Shown: piece after piece, positions 34,441 through 43,025 of the stretch
How positions within the stretch are numbered: the first letter of the stretch is position 1
Layout: each line of letters begins with the position of its first letter
NCBI RefSeq assembly: GCF_027853245.1
Contig: NZ_JAPTZM010000008.1
Source: Atlantibacter subterraneus
GTDB taxonomy: Bacteria; Pseudomonadota; Gammaproteobacteria; Enterobacterales; Enterobacteriaceae
Reading direction: 5' to 3' (one strand)
DNA length: 64,000 bases
Notes under the pieces: generated by a model
What the model was told of the DNA's origin: nothing
Databases searched by the model: none
Seen by the model: the letters and a program-made list of their open reading frames with translations, nothing else
Position numbers and translations under genes: made by a program

Positions 34441-35361
34441 ATGAGCACCTTAGGCCATCAATACGATAACTCTCTGGTATCCAACGCCTTTGGTTTTTTG
34501 CGTTTACCAATGAATTTCCAGCCCTACGACAGCGACGCTGACTGGGTGATCACCGGCGTACCTTTCGATATGGCGACCTCTGGCCGCGCCGGTGGCCGTC
34601 ACGGTCCGGCGGCGATCCGCCAGGTCTCCACTAACCTCGCCTGGGAACACAACCGCTTCCCGTGGAACTTCGACATGCGCGAGCGCCTGAACGTGGTGGA
34701 CTGCGGCGATCTGGTTTACGCCTTCGGCGATGCCCGTGAAATGAGCGAAAAACTGCAGGCCCATGCGGAGAAACTGCTGGCTGCCGGTAAACGTATGCTC
34801 TCTTTCGGTGGCGACCACTTCGTGACTCTGCCGCTGCTGCGCGCTCATGCGAAGCACTTCGGCAAAATGGCGCTGGTACACTTTGATGCGCACACTGACA
34901 CCTATGCTAACGGCTGCGAGTTCGACCACGGCACCATGTTCTACACCGCGCCGAACGAAGGCCTGATCGATCCGAACCATTCGGTGCAAATCGGCATCCG
35001 CACCGAATTCGATAAAGATAACGGCTTCACCGTACTGGACGCCTGCCAGGTGAACGATCGCGGCGTGGACGACATCATCACCCAGGTTAAGCAGATCGTT
35101 GGCGATCTGCCGGTTTACCTGACTTTCGACATCGACTGCCTGGATCCGGCGTTCGCACCGGGTACCGGCACCCCGGTGATCGGCGGTCTGACTTCCGATC
35201 GCGCCATCAAGCTGGTGCGCGGCCTGAAAGATCTGAACATCGTGGGTATGGACGTAGTAGAAGTGGCTCCGGCTTACGACCAGTCTGAAATCACCGCGCT
35301 GGCAGCGGCAACCTTAGCGCTGGAGATGCTGTATATTCAGGCTGCCAAGAAAGGCGAGTAA
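34441..35361 (+). CDS. speB: Agmatinase SpeB
   Basis: Manganese ureohydrolase that converts agmatine to putrescine and urea. It has 306 residues, as in E. coli. Metal-binding motifs of the arginase family: SFGGDHFVTLP, HFDAHTDTY and TFDIDCLDPAFAPGTGTP. An AAAGAGGT ribosome-binding site lies 7 bp before the ATG. With speA it forms the agmatine pathway to putrescine. Confidence 0.98.
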   Translation: MSTLGHQYDNSLVSNAFGFLRLPMNFQPYDSDADWVITGVPFDMATSGRAGGRHGPAAIRQVSTNLAWEHNRFPWNFDMRERLNVVDCGDLVYAFGDAREMSEKLQAHAEKLLAAGKRMLSFGGDHFVTLPLLRAHAKHFGKMALVHFDAHTDTYANGCEFDHGTMFYTAPNEGLIDPNHSVQIGIRTEFDKDNGFTVLDACQVNDRGVDDIITQVKQIVGDLPVYLTFDIDCLDPAFAPGTGTPVIGGLTSDRAIKLVRGLKDLNIVGMDVVEVAPAYDQSEITALAAATLALEMLYIQAAKKGE

Positions 35362-35382
35362 TCTGGCGGGTTGGCCTGCGAT

Positions 35383-35410
35383 AAAAAAAGCGCCTCTCGG
35401 CGCTTTTTTT
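35383..35410. terminator. Bidirectional terminator between speB and loiP
   Basis: Stem AGCGCC / GGCGCT with a 4 nt loop, flanked by seven A and seven T, so it can act for both convergent genes. Confidence 0.93.
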
Positions 35411-35411
35411 A

Positions 35412-36170
35412 TTACTTAATCCCATCTGCTTTCATGCGATCGCGAATATGCTGGGCGCGTTCGGCGGAAGCCGGGTGGTCATCAAACATCGAGCTTTGAC
35501 GGCCCGCTTCCAGCGTCTGGAGCTTCTCGAAACTGGTTGCCAGCCCGATAGGGTTGATCCCGCGTTTGCGCAGCAGATCGTAAGAGTAGTCATCCGCTTC
35601 CGATTCCTGGCGCTGGGAGAACTGCGCGTTCACCAGTTTCTCGCCCAAATCGCCAAGCTGCGACTGCGACAGGCTGCCGATCACGCCGCCCGCAGAAGCG
35701 GCGGCAACGCGCGCGGCGTTAGTACCCAGCGCCACCTGCATCCCTTTTTTGACGTGCCCCAGCGCCACGTGACCCATTTCATGGCCGATGACCGCTTCGA
35801 CTTCGTTGTCGTTCATCATGTCCATCAATCCGCTGTAAACGCGGATACAGCCGTTCGCCATGGCGAAGGCGTTGACGTCTTTCGCCATGTAAACCTTATA
35901 GTTTACCGGCTGGCCGTTGATGTTATCGCCCAGCGCGGAGGCAATGGTATTCAGACGCTGAGCGTACTGGCTTCCCGCTGGCGCAATCGTCGCCTTGCTG
36001 TCCATCTCTTTACAGGCTTCATCGCTGAGCGTTTTGACCTGCGCATCGCTTAAGGTATACGCCTGAAACGCCTCGGCGCCGGAGGTGAGCAAGCCGTTGG
36101 AGTCCATATTCTGGCAACCGCTCAGCAGAGCAACGGCAACCAGGCCTGGCAATATCGCGCGCATCTTCAT
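35412..36170 (-). CDS. loiP: Outer-membrane M48 metalloprotease LoiP
   Basis: Lipoprotein zinc protease of the periplasmic face of the outer membrane, induced by low osmolarity in E. coli (formerly YggG). It has 252 residues, as in E. coli. The lipobox is L-S-G-C19 with glutamine at +2, which predicts outer-membrane sorting. The catalytic motif is H130-EMGH134, and the third ligand region is SEADDYSYDLL. Diverges from tktA. Confidence 0.96.
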   Translation of the reverse strand: MKMRAILPGLVAVALLSGCQNMDSNGLLTSGAEAFQAYTLSDAQVKTLSDEACKEMDSKATIAPAGSQYAQRLNTIASALGDNINGQPVNYKVYMAKDVNAFAMANGCIRVYSGLMDMMNDNEVEAVIGHEMGHVALGHVKKGMQVALGTNAARVAAASAGGVIGSLSQSQLGDLGEKLVNAQFSQRQESEADDYSYDLLRKRGINPIGLATSFEKLQTLEAGRQSSMFDDHPASAERAQHIRDRMKADGIK

Positions 36171-36324
36171 GTGTAGGCTTCCGCTAAAAGTGTCGTAATC
36201 AGTTTTTGTTTAGCACATTAACGTGCCGGTAACACTCAGTATAAAGAAGTGCTGAGGGTCTGGGCGAGAAGCTTGCGCAAGCTGCGAGAAGGATCCAGAG
36301 ATTTCTTAAGCGGCAAAAGGATGC

Positions 36325-36349
36325 TCCATGTACATAGCATGTACATGGA
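36325..36349. promoter_or_regulatory. Perfect inverted repeat upstream of tktA
   Basis: Arms TCCATGTACAT (36325-36335) and ATGTACATGGA (36339-36349) are exact reverse complements separated by AGC. It lies 110 bp before the tktA start and 155 bp before loiP. No T run follows, so it looks like an operator for a dimeric regulator, or an RNA hairpin. I do not recognise the cognate regulator. Confidence 0.65.
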
Positions 36350-36458
36350 AAGCGGCTTGGGTTACATTGTGGTTCAATTTTTCCGGGCGTAGCCCATAAC
36401 GAGCCATCGTCAAGTCGTTAACACGCTTTGTCCTTTAACTATCCGATCTGGAGTCAAA

Positions 36459-38450
36459 ATGTCCTCTCGTAAAGAGCTTGCCAATGCTATTCGTGCGCTA
36501 AGCATGGACGCAGTACAGAAAGCCAAATCCGGTCACCCGGGCGCCCCGATGGGCATGGCTGACATTGCCGAAGTCCTGTGGCGTGATTTCCTGAACCATA
36601 ACCCCAACAACCCGGCCTGGGCTGACCGCGACCGCTTTGTGCTGTCCAACGGCCACGGCTCAATGCTGATTTACAGCCTGCTGCACCTCACCGGCTATGA
36701 CCTGCCGATTGACGAGCTGAAAAACTTCCGCCAGCTGCACTCGAAAACCCCGGGCCACCCGGAAGTGGGCTACACCGCTGGCGTGGAAACCACCACCGGT
36801 CCGCTGGGCCAGGGCATCGCTAACGCCGTGGGCATGGCTATTGCTGAAAAAACGCTGGCGGCGCAGTTCAACCGCCCGGGTCATGACATTGTCGACCACT
36901 TCACCTGGGCGTTTATGGGTGATGGCTGCATGATGGAAGGCATCTCCCACGAGGTGTGCTCCCTGGCCGGTACCCTGAAGCTCGGCAAGCTGGTAGCGTT
37001 CTATGACGACAACGGCATCTCCATCGACGGTCACGTAGAAGGCTGGTTTACCGACGATACCGCCAAACGCTTTGAAGCCTACGGCTGGCACGTGGTACGC
37101 GGCGTTGACGGCCATGACGCGGACGCAATCAAGCGCGCCGTGGAAGAAGCCCGTGCCGTGACCGACAAGCCGTCTCTGCTGATGTGCAAAACCGTTATCG
37201 GCTTCGGTTCTCCGAACAAAGCCGGTACGCACGACTCCCACGGCGCGCCGCTGGGCGACGCAGAAGTGGCGCTGACCCGCGAAGCGCTGGGCTGGAAACA
37301 CGCTGCCTTTGAAATCCCGTCTGAGATCTATGCGCAGTGGGATGCGAAAGAAGCAGGCGCAGCCAAAGAATCCGCCTGGAATGAGAAATTCGCTGCTTAC
37401 GCGAAAGCCTTCCCGGAGCAGGCTGCTGAGTTTACCCGTCGTATGAAAGGCGAAATGCCGGCTGACTTCGGCGCGAAAGCCAACGAATTCATTGCTAAGC
37501 TGCAGGCTAACCCGGCGAAAATCGCCAGCCGTAAAGCATCCCAGAACGCCATCGAAGCCTTTGGCCCGCTGTTGCCGGAATTCCTCGGCGGCTCCGCTGA
37601 CCTGGCCCCGTCTAACCTGACGATCTGGTCCGGCTCGAAAGCGATTAACGAAGACGCAGCAGGCAACTACATTCACTACGGCGTGCGCGAATTCGGTATG
37701 ACCGCTATCGCTAACGGTATCGCCCTGCACGGCGGCTTCCTGCCGTACACCTCCACCTTCCTGATGTTTGTGGAATACGCCCGTAACGCGGTGCGTATGG
37801 CTGCGCTGATGAAACAGCGTCAGGTGATGGTTTACACCCACGACTCCATCGGTCTGGGCGAAGACGGCCCGACCCACCAGCCGGTAGAGCAGACCGCTTC
37901 CCTGCGCGTCACCCCGAACATGTCCACATGGCGTCCGTGTGACCAGGTGGAATCCGCGGTAGCGTGGAAATACGGCGTTGAGCGTCAGGACGGCCCGACC
38001 GCGCTGATCCTCTCCCGTCAGAACCTGGCGCAGCAAGAGCGTACCGAACAGCAGCTGGCGGATATCGCTCGCGGCGGTTACGTGCTGAAAGATTGCGACG
38101 GCCAGCCGCAGCTTATCCTGATTGCCACCGGTTCCGAAGTTGAACTGGCTGTGGCGGCGTGGGATCAACTGTCAGCAGAAGGCATCAAAGCGCGCGTGGT
38201 TTCCATGCCGTCTACCGATGCGTTTGAGAAGCAGGATGCGGCATACCGTGAATCCGTGCTGCCGAAAGCGGTTGCTGCACGCGTAGCGGTAGAAGCGGGT
38301 ATCGCTGACTACTGGTACAAATACGTCGGCCTGAACGGCGCGGTTGTTGGTATGACCACCTTCGGTGAGTCTGCACCGGCAGAGCAGCTGTTTGAAGAGT
38401 TCGGCTTCACCGTGGAAAACGTGGTGAAACAGGCGAAAGCGATTCTGTAA
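36459..38450 (+). CDS. tktA: Transketolase TktA
   Basis: Thiamine-diphosphate enzyme moving two-carbon units in the pentose phosphate pathway. It has 663 residues, as in E. coli. The cofactor motif runs from GDGCMMEG through the DDNGISIDG metal-binding segment, and the substrate-binding region includes GLGEDGPTHQPVEQ. GGAG precedes the ATG. The codon bias is strong, as for a highly expressed gene. Confidence 0.98.
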   Translation: MSSRKELANAIRALSMDAVQKAKSGHPGAPMGMADIAEVLWRDFLNHNPNNPAWADRDRFVLSNGHGSMLIYSLLHLTGYDLPIDELKNFRQLHSKTPGHPEVGYTAGVETTTGPLGQGIANAVGMAIAEKTLAAQFNRPGHDIVDHFTWAFMGDGCMMEGISHEVCSLAGTLKLGKLVAFYDDNGISIDGHVEGWFTDDTAKRFEAYGWHVVRGVDGHDADAIKRAVEEARAVTDKPSLLMCKTVIGFGSPNKAGTHDSHGAPLGDAEVALTREALGWKHAAFEIPSEIYAQWDAKEAGAAKESAWNEKFAAYAKAFPEQAAEFTRRMKGEMPADFGAKANEFIAKLQANPAKIASRKASQNAIEAFGPLLPEFLGGSADLAPSNLTIWSGSKAINEDAAGNYIHYGVREFGMTAIANGIALHGGFLPYTSTFLMFVEYARNAVRMAALMKQRQVMVYTHDSIGLGEDGPTHQPVEQTASLRVTPNMSTWRPCDQVESAVAWKYGVERQDGPTALILSRQNLAQQERTEQQLADIARGGYVLKDCDGQPQLILIATGSEVELAVAAWDQLSAEGIKARVVSMPSTDAFEKQDAAYRESVLPKAVAARVAVEAGIADYWYKYVGLNGAVVGMTTFGESAPAEQLFEEFGFTVENVVKQAKAIL

Positions 38451-38469
38451 TTCGCCACAGTAAAAGTGA

Positions 38470-38493
38470 GGGCCGCTGATGCGGCCCTTTTTT
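38470..38493 (+). terminator. tktA terminator
   Basis: Stem GGGCCGC / GCGGCCC with a 4 nt loop and six T. Its end overlaps the stop codon of the convergent ABC gene. Confidence 0.9.
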
Positions 38494-39175
38494 ATGCGTT
38501 AACCAACAGCTGTTCCGGACTACCGTCCTTGCTGATGCGCCCCTCGCTGAGCTGTATTACGCGCGGAAAGTGGCGGCGGGTAAAATCGTAATCATGGCTG
38601 ATGGCGATGATGGTATCGCCGCGCTGTTTGCAGCCAGCCAGCCAGCGCTCGAACAAGGCCAGCCAGTGCGCGTCGAAATCCCGGCTCGGTTCATCCAGCA
38701 GAATCAACGGCGGTGCCATCGCTTCCATGCTGGCGACCGCCACCATCCGGCGTTGCGCAACGTGCAGATCCAGCGGATGCGCCTGCGCCACCTCTTCCAG
38801 CCCACACAGCGCCAGGGCCGTGTCGGTACGCTGGCGGATCTCGGCTTCAGGCCGTTTTTGCAGCCGCAAGCCGAACGCCACTTCGGCATACACTTCGCTG
38901 TGCAGGATCTGATGCTCCGCTTCCTGAAACAGCACGCCGATAAGCCTGGCGCGCTGCTGCGCTTTCAGTTTCGCCAGCGGTTGGTTTTGTATCTGGATCT
39001 CGCCCCGGGTCGGTTGCAGTAATCCCGCCATCAGTCGCAACAGGGTGGATTTCCCCGCGCCGTTATCGCCAATCAGCGCCACGCTTTCCTGGGGAGAAAC
39101 CGCTAGCGACAGCGCGTTAAGACAGGGCTGCGCTGCTTTCGGCCACGAAAAATCAATCTGGTTTATCTTCAACAT
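38492..39175 (-). CDS. ECF transporter ATPase, second subunit (EcfA2-like)
   Basis: ABC ATPase of 227 residues from ATG 39175, the start that overlaps the upstream gene stop (ATGTTGA) and so is likely coupled. Walker A G36-DNGAGKST, Q loop FQEAEHQ, Walker B LILLDEP (D161, E162) and H-loop H194 are intact. The signature motif is degenerate: LHVAQ at 137-141 in place of LSGGQ. With the intact partner upstream this suggests an asymmetric heterodimer. A longer start at 39208 would add 11 residues. It is the last gene of the five-gene operon; substrate unknown. Confidence 0.85.
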   Translation of the reverse strand: MLKINQIDFSWPKAAQPCLNALSLAVSPQESVALIGDNGAGKSTLLRLMAGLLQPTRGEIQIQNQPLAKLKAQQRARLIGVLFQEAEHQILHSEVYAEVAFGLRLQKRPEAEIRQRTDTALALCGLEEVAQAHPLDLHVAQRRMVAVASMEAMAPPLILLDEPSRDFDAHWLALFERWLAGCKQRGDTIIAISHDYDFTRRHFPRVIQLSEGRISKDGSPEQLLVNA

Positions 39176-39846
39176 AGCGGCGTGAGCTCTCCTGCCTTCA
39201 GTTGCCATGCCGCCTGGCAGTAGTCGATAACCGGCTGGGGGTTGCGTTCAAACAGCACAATCAGCGCCTGCCGTTGCTGCGCCCATGCTGCAAGCACCGT
39301 CAACAGACGCCGGGTTGCCTGCGGCGTTAAGCGGCTGAATGCTTCATCAAGCAGTAAAACGCGAGGCTGCATCGCCAGCGCGCTGGCGATCACCACCCGC
39401 TGGGATTCCCCTCCGGACAGCGTCGCCGGGTGCCGATGGCGCAATCCCTGGCAATCGGTAAGCGTTAATGCATCATCGACGCGTTGCAGGATCGCGTGTT
39501 CGCTCAGACAGAGGTTTTCCGGGCCGAACGCCACTTCCTCTTCCACGCTAAAGGTACAGCCGGAAAGTTGCAGGGCAGGAGCCTGTTGCACCAGTTGAAT
39601 GGTCTGCGACTGCTCGACGAGCGAGTTCAGACCGATCGGCTGGCCGAGCAACTGGCCTTTGCCGCTGATTTCTCCAGGCAGAAAATCGGGATACCACCCG
39701 GCCAGCAGCTGCGCAAGGGTGCTTTTGCCGCTGCCGTTACCGCCGAATATCGCCACCATTCCCGGCAGGGAATAATGGAAATTGAGCCTGCCCGAGGGTT
39801 GCGTGGCGTGGCGCGGGCGATAGCAAAAATCGTCTAGCGTAACCAT
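39169..39846 (-). CDS. ECF transporter ATPase, first subunit (EcfA1-like)
   Basis: ABC ATPase of 225 residues powering an energy-coupling-factor importer. Walker A is G35-GNGSGKST, the signature is canonical (LSGGESQR, 143-150) and Walker B is VLLLDEA (D167, E168). It overlaps both neighbours: 13 bp with the transmembrane subunit and 7 bp with the second ATPase. The order S component, T component, A1, A2 is the typical group I ECF layout. Confidence 0.87.
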   Translation of the reverse strand: MVTLDDFCYRPRHATQPSGRLNFHYSLPGMVAIFGGNGSGKSTLAQLLAGWYPDFLPGEISGKGQLLGQPIGLNSLVEQSQTIQLVQQAPALQLSGCTFSVEEEVAFGPENLCLSEHAILQRVDDALTLTDCQGLRHRHPATLSGGESQRVVIASALAMQPRVLLLDEAFSRLTPQATRRLLTVLAAWAQQRQALIVLFERNPQPVIDYCQAAWQLKAGELTPLC

Positions 39847-40541
39847 AGCCAGGCCCCCGTTTGCGCAAACATCAACGCAATCAGTCCGTAGCGCGCAACG
39901 CGTTGCAGGGCGCTATCCGCAGGTGCCCAAAGCGTGGTGCGCCGCGAGTGCAGACGGAAACCGCGCATGTCCAGCGCCGCGCCGCGGACCGCCAAATCGT
40001 TTAATGCATTGTGGGTCAACGGCACGATCAGCGCTGGGATAGCGCGCAGGCGCTGGTGCCAGCGGCCATCCAGCGGCACGCCGCGCGCGCGTTGCGCCTC
40101 GTTAATGCTGGTGAGCTGGCGCTTAAGTTGTTCCACCACCAGCAGCGGCCCGGCAAACACGTAGGCAATACCCGGCGGCAGACGGCTGGCGAACAGGGCG
40201 CGGGTAAACTGGCGCGCCGGAACAAAACCCATCCACAGCTGCGACGTAGAGACAATCGCCAGAATGCGCAGCCACAGCGTTATCGCGTGCGCCCAGCGCT
40301 GCGGATCGCGCGGCTGGCCGCTGATCCACTCGGTAAGCCAGCCGCCATGTACCAGCCACAAACCCGCACCCAGCGAAAACATCAGCCAGGCGACATAACG
40401 CGCTCTGGGGCGGGTCGCCCTGAACAGCAGGAGTAACAGAAACGCCGTGGCGCTGTAAATCGCCAGAATCAGGCCAGGGGGAAGCAGCAGCGTGGCGCAA
40501 GCCGCCCACGCCCACAGCGTTAATGAAGTAAACGGGTGCAT
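39834..40541 (-). CDS. ECF transporter transmembrane subunit (EcfT-like)
   Basis: Integral-membrane coupling subunit, 235 residues, with hydrophobic segments in the first 65 residues, around 90-110 and at the C terminus. Two coupling motifs of the A-R-G type are visible: EAQRARG near 147-153 and ALDMRGF near 190, which contact the ATPases in ECF systems. It shares one base with the S component stop and overlaps the first ATPase by 13 bp. Confidence 0.83.
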   Translation of the reverse strand: MHPFTSLTLWAWAACATLLLPPGLILAIYSATAFLLLLLFRATRPRARYVAWLMFSLGAGLWLVHGGWLTEWISGQPRDPQRWAHAITLWLRILAIVSTSQLWMGFVPARQFTRALFASRLPPGIAYVFAGPLLVVEQLKRQLTSINEAQRARGVPLDGRWHQRLRAIPALIVPLTHNALNDLAVRGAALDMRGFRLHSRRTTLWAPADSALQRVARYGLIALMFAQTGAWLWLR

Positions 40542-41119
40542 TACCGCACAGCCGACATGGTGGGGAAGTGGCGGGTGGTGCGCAGAGGAAGCTGGCGCAG
40601 CAGGATCCAGACAATCACCGCCGTCAGGATTTTATCCACCAGGTTAGCGCCCAGCACCGTGACTGCAACGGACTCGACCAGATTCTGCCCCATGGAGTGC
40701 ATCCAGGCGACGAACAGGTCAGCGCCGCTGCCGGTCACGCCTGCAAACAGCGCGGTACGCAGCGGCACCGCCACCACGGTTACGGCGAGGGTAATGATCA
40801 CGCCGCTGACGATCACTTTTGGCAAGGTGCGGAACCAGCCTGCTTTCGCCAGCCAGCCGGCCACCAGGCCAATCACCATCGCGACTGGCGCGAAGGCGGC
40901 GGCAATCGGGTCGGTGAGCAGTCCCCAAATCAGGTTTGTGATAAGCCCGGTCAGCATGCCGATTAACGGCCCAAGCAGCACGGCGCTGATCAGGGTGCCG
41001 ATGGAGTCAAGGAAGATAGGCAGCTTCAGCATGCTGATTAATTGCCCGCCGATCATGTTAATCGCGATAGCGATAACGATAAGTGCCAGAGTCTGGCTGG
41101 AAAATTGGCGCTGAGCCAT
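40541..41119 (-). CDS. ECF transporter substrate-binding S component
   Basis: Very hydrophobic protein of 192 residues with about five to six membrane helices. Features typical of S components are the N-terminal ALIVIAIAINMIGGQL helix, the small-residue-rich LLGPLIGMLTGLITNLIWGLL helix and a basic tail. I cannot tell the substrate from sequence; vitamins, purine-type compounds and metal complexes are all possible. No riboswitch is evident upstream. Confidence 0.78.
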   Translation of the reverse strand: MAQRQFSSQTLALIVIAIAINMIGGQLISMLKLPIFLDSIGTLISAVLLGPLIGMLTGLITNLIWGLLTDPIAAAFAPVAMVIGLVAGWLAKAGWFRTLPKVIVSGVIITLAVTVVAVPLRTALFAGVTGSGADLFVAWMHSMGQNLVESVAVTVLGANLVDKILTAVIVWILLRQLPLRTTRHFPTMSAVR

Positions 41120-41138
41120 AAAATGACCTCTTGTCAGA

Positions 41139-41576
41139 TTAGTAACGGGGATTAACGACCAGTTCTTCGTAACCGGAGACTTCGCATGGCTGGCGGCTAA
41201 AGGTAAGTGCCGTTAGCTCGCCAATAATGATTTCCAGCGTGGTGCGAACCGTGCAGCCGGGCATCATATGGCCGCCGAGCATGGCACCCTGTGGATCGGA
41301 AATGGAGAGATGTAAATGCTCGCCGGTGAGTTCCAGCGTCCCGCTCAGGGAGATAACCTCCCAGGTGCCGCGCAGCAGCGTGGTTTCGTCGCGGCCCGCA
41401 TAGCGCAGCGCAACATCGGTCATGCTGCCGGTGCAGCCAGCAATCCAGGCGGCGGAGAGTTGGTGTTGTTGGATAAAGGCGCGTAACTGGCTTAGCACCT
41501 CGTCGCCGGGCAGCAGGCGTAACGCGTAAAAACGCGCCCCGGAGGCGGGTAAAGATGAAAGAGCTGTTTTTGACAT
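41139..41576 (-). CDS. PPC (DUF296) domain protein of the ECF operon
   Basis: Small protein of 145 residues made of one PPC/PD1-like domain, related to the plant AT-hook-associated domain. Bacterial members form trimers and bind a metal through three histidines; here H87 and H89 (GEHLHLS) and H103 (GGHM) are present. There is no AT-hook. Often annotated as DNA-binding, but that is unproven. It is the first gene of the operon, 19 bp upstream of the S component, and may process or sense the imported ligand. Confidence 0.82.
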   Translation of the reverse strand: MSKTALSSLPASGARFYALRLLPGDEVLSQLRAFIQQHQLSAAWIAGCTGSMTDVALRYAGRDETTLLRGTWEVISLSGTLELTGEHLHLSISDPQGAMLGGHMMPGCTVRTTLEIIIGELTALTFSRQPCEVSGYEELVVNPRY

Positions 41577-41612
41577 GGGTTAGGGTTACTCCGAGACTCG
41601 GACGTGAGGCTG

Positions 41613-41654
41613 ATAATATAGGGACGCAAGAAACGAATTGCTGATATAAATCAG
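41613..41654 (-). promoter_or_regulatory. FNR-like site and -10 element for the PPC/ECF operon
   Basis: CTGAT-ATAA-ATCAG (41641-41654) is a perfect inverted repeat matching the FNR consensus TTGAT-N4-ATCAA at 8 of 10 fixed bases. On the - strand TATTAT (41613-41618) is a candidate -10 hexamer. The 22 bp between them is the spacing of a class II FNR-activated promoter, with the site centred at about -41.5 from a start near 41606. No good -35 is seen, as expected for such promoters. Confidence 0.55.
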
Positions 41655-41744
41655 GAAACGGGATGCAGTGCAAATAAGGAATTCGGCAAAGCCTGGCGAT
41701 AATTCTGCTATTGGAATAATTTGCCGGTCAGATTTGCAGGAAAG

Positions 41745-41760
41745 TGTGATGTGGATCAGA
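41745..41760. promoter_or_regulatory. CRP-like site upstream of epd
   Basis: TGTGA-TGTGGA-TCAGA matches the CRP consensus at 9 of 10 core positions. It lies about 200 bp before epd; CRP control of epd-pgk is known in E. coli. It is also about 170 bp before the divergent PPC gene. Confidence 0.7.
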
Positions 41761-41819
41761 TATCAGTTTTTGTTCACGCCTGATGAATATCTTTTATTCC
41801 GCGTTTCGCTTATCCTAGC

Positions 41820-41831
41820 TGAAGCGTTTCA
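41820..41831. promoter_or_regulatory. Cra (FruR) site upstream of epd
   Basis: TGAAGCGTTTCA, within GCTGAAGCGTTTCAGT, is a close match to the Cra consensus and nearly palindromic. Cra control of epd-pgk-fbaA is established in E. coli; the site is 126 bp before the epd start. The 380 bp epd/PPC intergenic region holds no supported gene. Confidence 0.75.
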
Positions 41832-41956
41832 GTTTGTATTTCGCTCGACAAATAAACGATCGGCTTAGGTTTATGGTCGGCAAGCATTCCCCTGGTGACG
41901 TCGCTGCATTACCCTGTCAGCCACTTCTTTCACCTGGAATGTCTTGCAGGGGATCT

Positions 41957-42976
41957 ATGACACTACGCATTGCGGTAAACGGGTTCGGGCGCATTGGGCG
42001 CAACGTGGTTCGCGCGTTATACGAATCCGGGCGTCGTGCGGAAATCACACTGGTGGCGATCAACGAGTTGGCCGATGCCCAGGGCATGGCGCACTTGTTA
42101 AAGTACGACACCACGCACGGACGCTTTTCCTGGGATGTTCGCCAGGAATGTGAACAACTCTGGATTGGTGATGACGTCATCCGGCTTCTTCATCAAGGTG
42201 ACATTGAGAATTTGCCCTGGCGTGAGCTGGGTATTGATGTGGTGCTGGATTGTACCGGGGTGTACGGATCGCGCGCTGATGGCGAAGCCCATCTGGCGGC
42301 GGGGGCGAAAAAGGTACTTTTCTCCCACCCCGGCGGCAATGATTTAGATGCTACAGTGGTGTACGGCGTCAATCATGACGCGCTACGGGCGGAGCATCGC
42401 ATTGTCTCCAACGCTTCATGCACCACCAACTGTATTATTCCGGTGATCAAGCTGCTTGATGAAGCCTTCGATATTGATTCCGGAACCGTTACGACGATTC
42501 ATTCGGCCATGAACGATCAACAAGTTATCGATTCCTGGCATTCTGATTTACGTCGTACGCGGGCGGCCAGCCAGTCGATTATTCCGGTGGATACGCGCCT
42601 GGCGGCGGGGATTACGCGTATTTTCCCCAAATTTAACGACCGTTTTGAGGCCATTGCCGTGCGTGTGCCGACCATAAACGTCACCGCTATTGATTTAAGC
42701 GTGACGGTGAACAAAGCGGTTAAAGCCTGTGAAGTCAATGGGTTGCTGCAAAAAGCGGCGCGAGAGACATTTCGTGGTATAGTTGACTATACGGAGTTAC
42801 CGTTGGTCTCAAGTGATTTTAACCACGATCCGCACAGTGCCATTATCGATGGCACTCAAACGCGGGTCAGCGGTTCGCATCTGATCAAAACCCTGGTCTG
42901 GTGTGATAATGAATGGGGCTTTGCTAACCGAATGCTCGACACGACGTTAGCGATGGCCGCTCAAGGTTTCCGGTAA
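41957..42976 (+). CDS. epd: Erythrose-4-phosphate dehydrogenase Epd
   Basis: NAD-dependent oxidation of erythrose 4-phosphate to 4-phosphoerythronate, for pyridoxal phosphate synthesis. It has 339 residues from ATG 41957, after GCAGGGG; longer in-frame starts upstream add unrelated residues across the promoter. GAPDH fold: GFGRIGR at 9-15, catalytic C155 in SNASCTTN. The next genes pgk and fbaA follow in the same direction as in E. coli. Confidence 0.96.
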   Translation: MTLRIAVNGFGRIGRNVVRALYESGRRAEITLVAINELADAQGMAHLLKYDTTHGRFSWDVRQECEQLWIGDDVIRLLHQGDIENLPWRELGIDVVLDCTGVYGSRADGEAHLAAGAKKVLFSHPGGNDLDATVVYGVNHDALRAEHRIVSNASCTTNCIIPVIKLLDEAFDIDSGTVTTIHSAMNDQQVIDSWHSDLRRTRAASQSIIPVDTRLAAGITRIFPKFNDRFEAIAVRVPTINVTAIDLSVTVNKAVKACEVNGLLQKAARETFRGIVDYTELPLVSSDFNHDPHSAIIDGTQTRVSGSHLIKTLVWCDNEWGFANRMLDTTLAMAAQGFR

Positions 42977-43025
42977 GGCGCAATTTGTGCCTGCAAAACT
43001 TTAAGAATCAACGAGAGGATTCACC

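Noticed and set aside
36660..38168. 502-codon open frame on the - strand across tktA
   Set aside because: Antisense shadow of a highly expressed gene; no recognisable domain.
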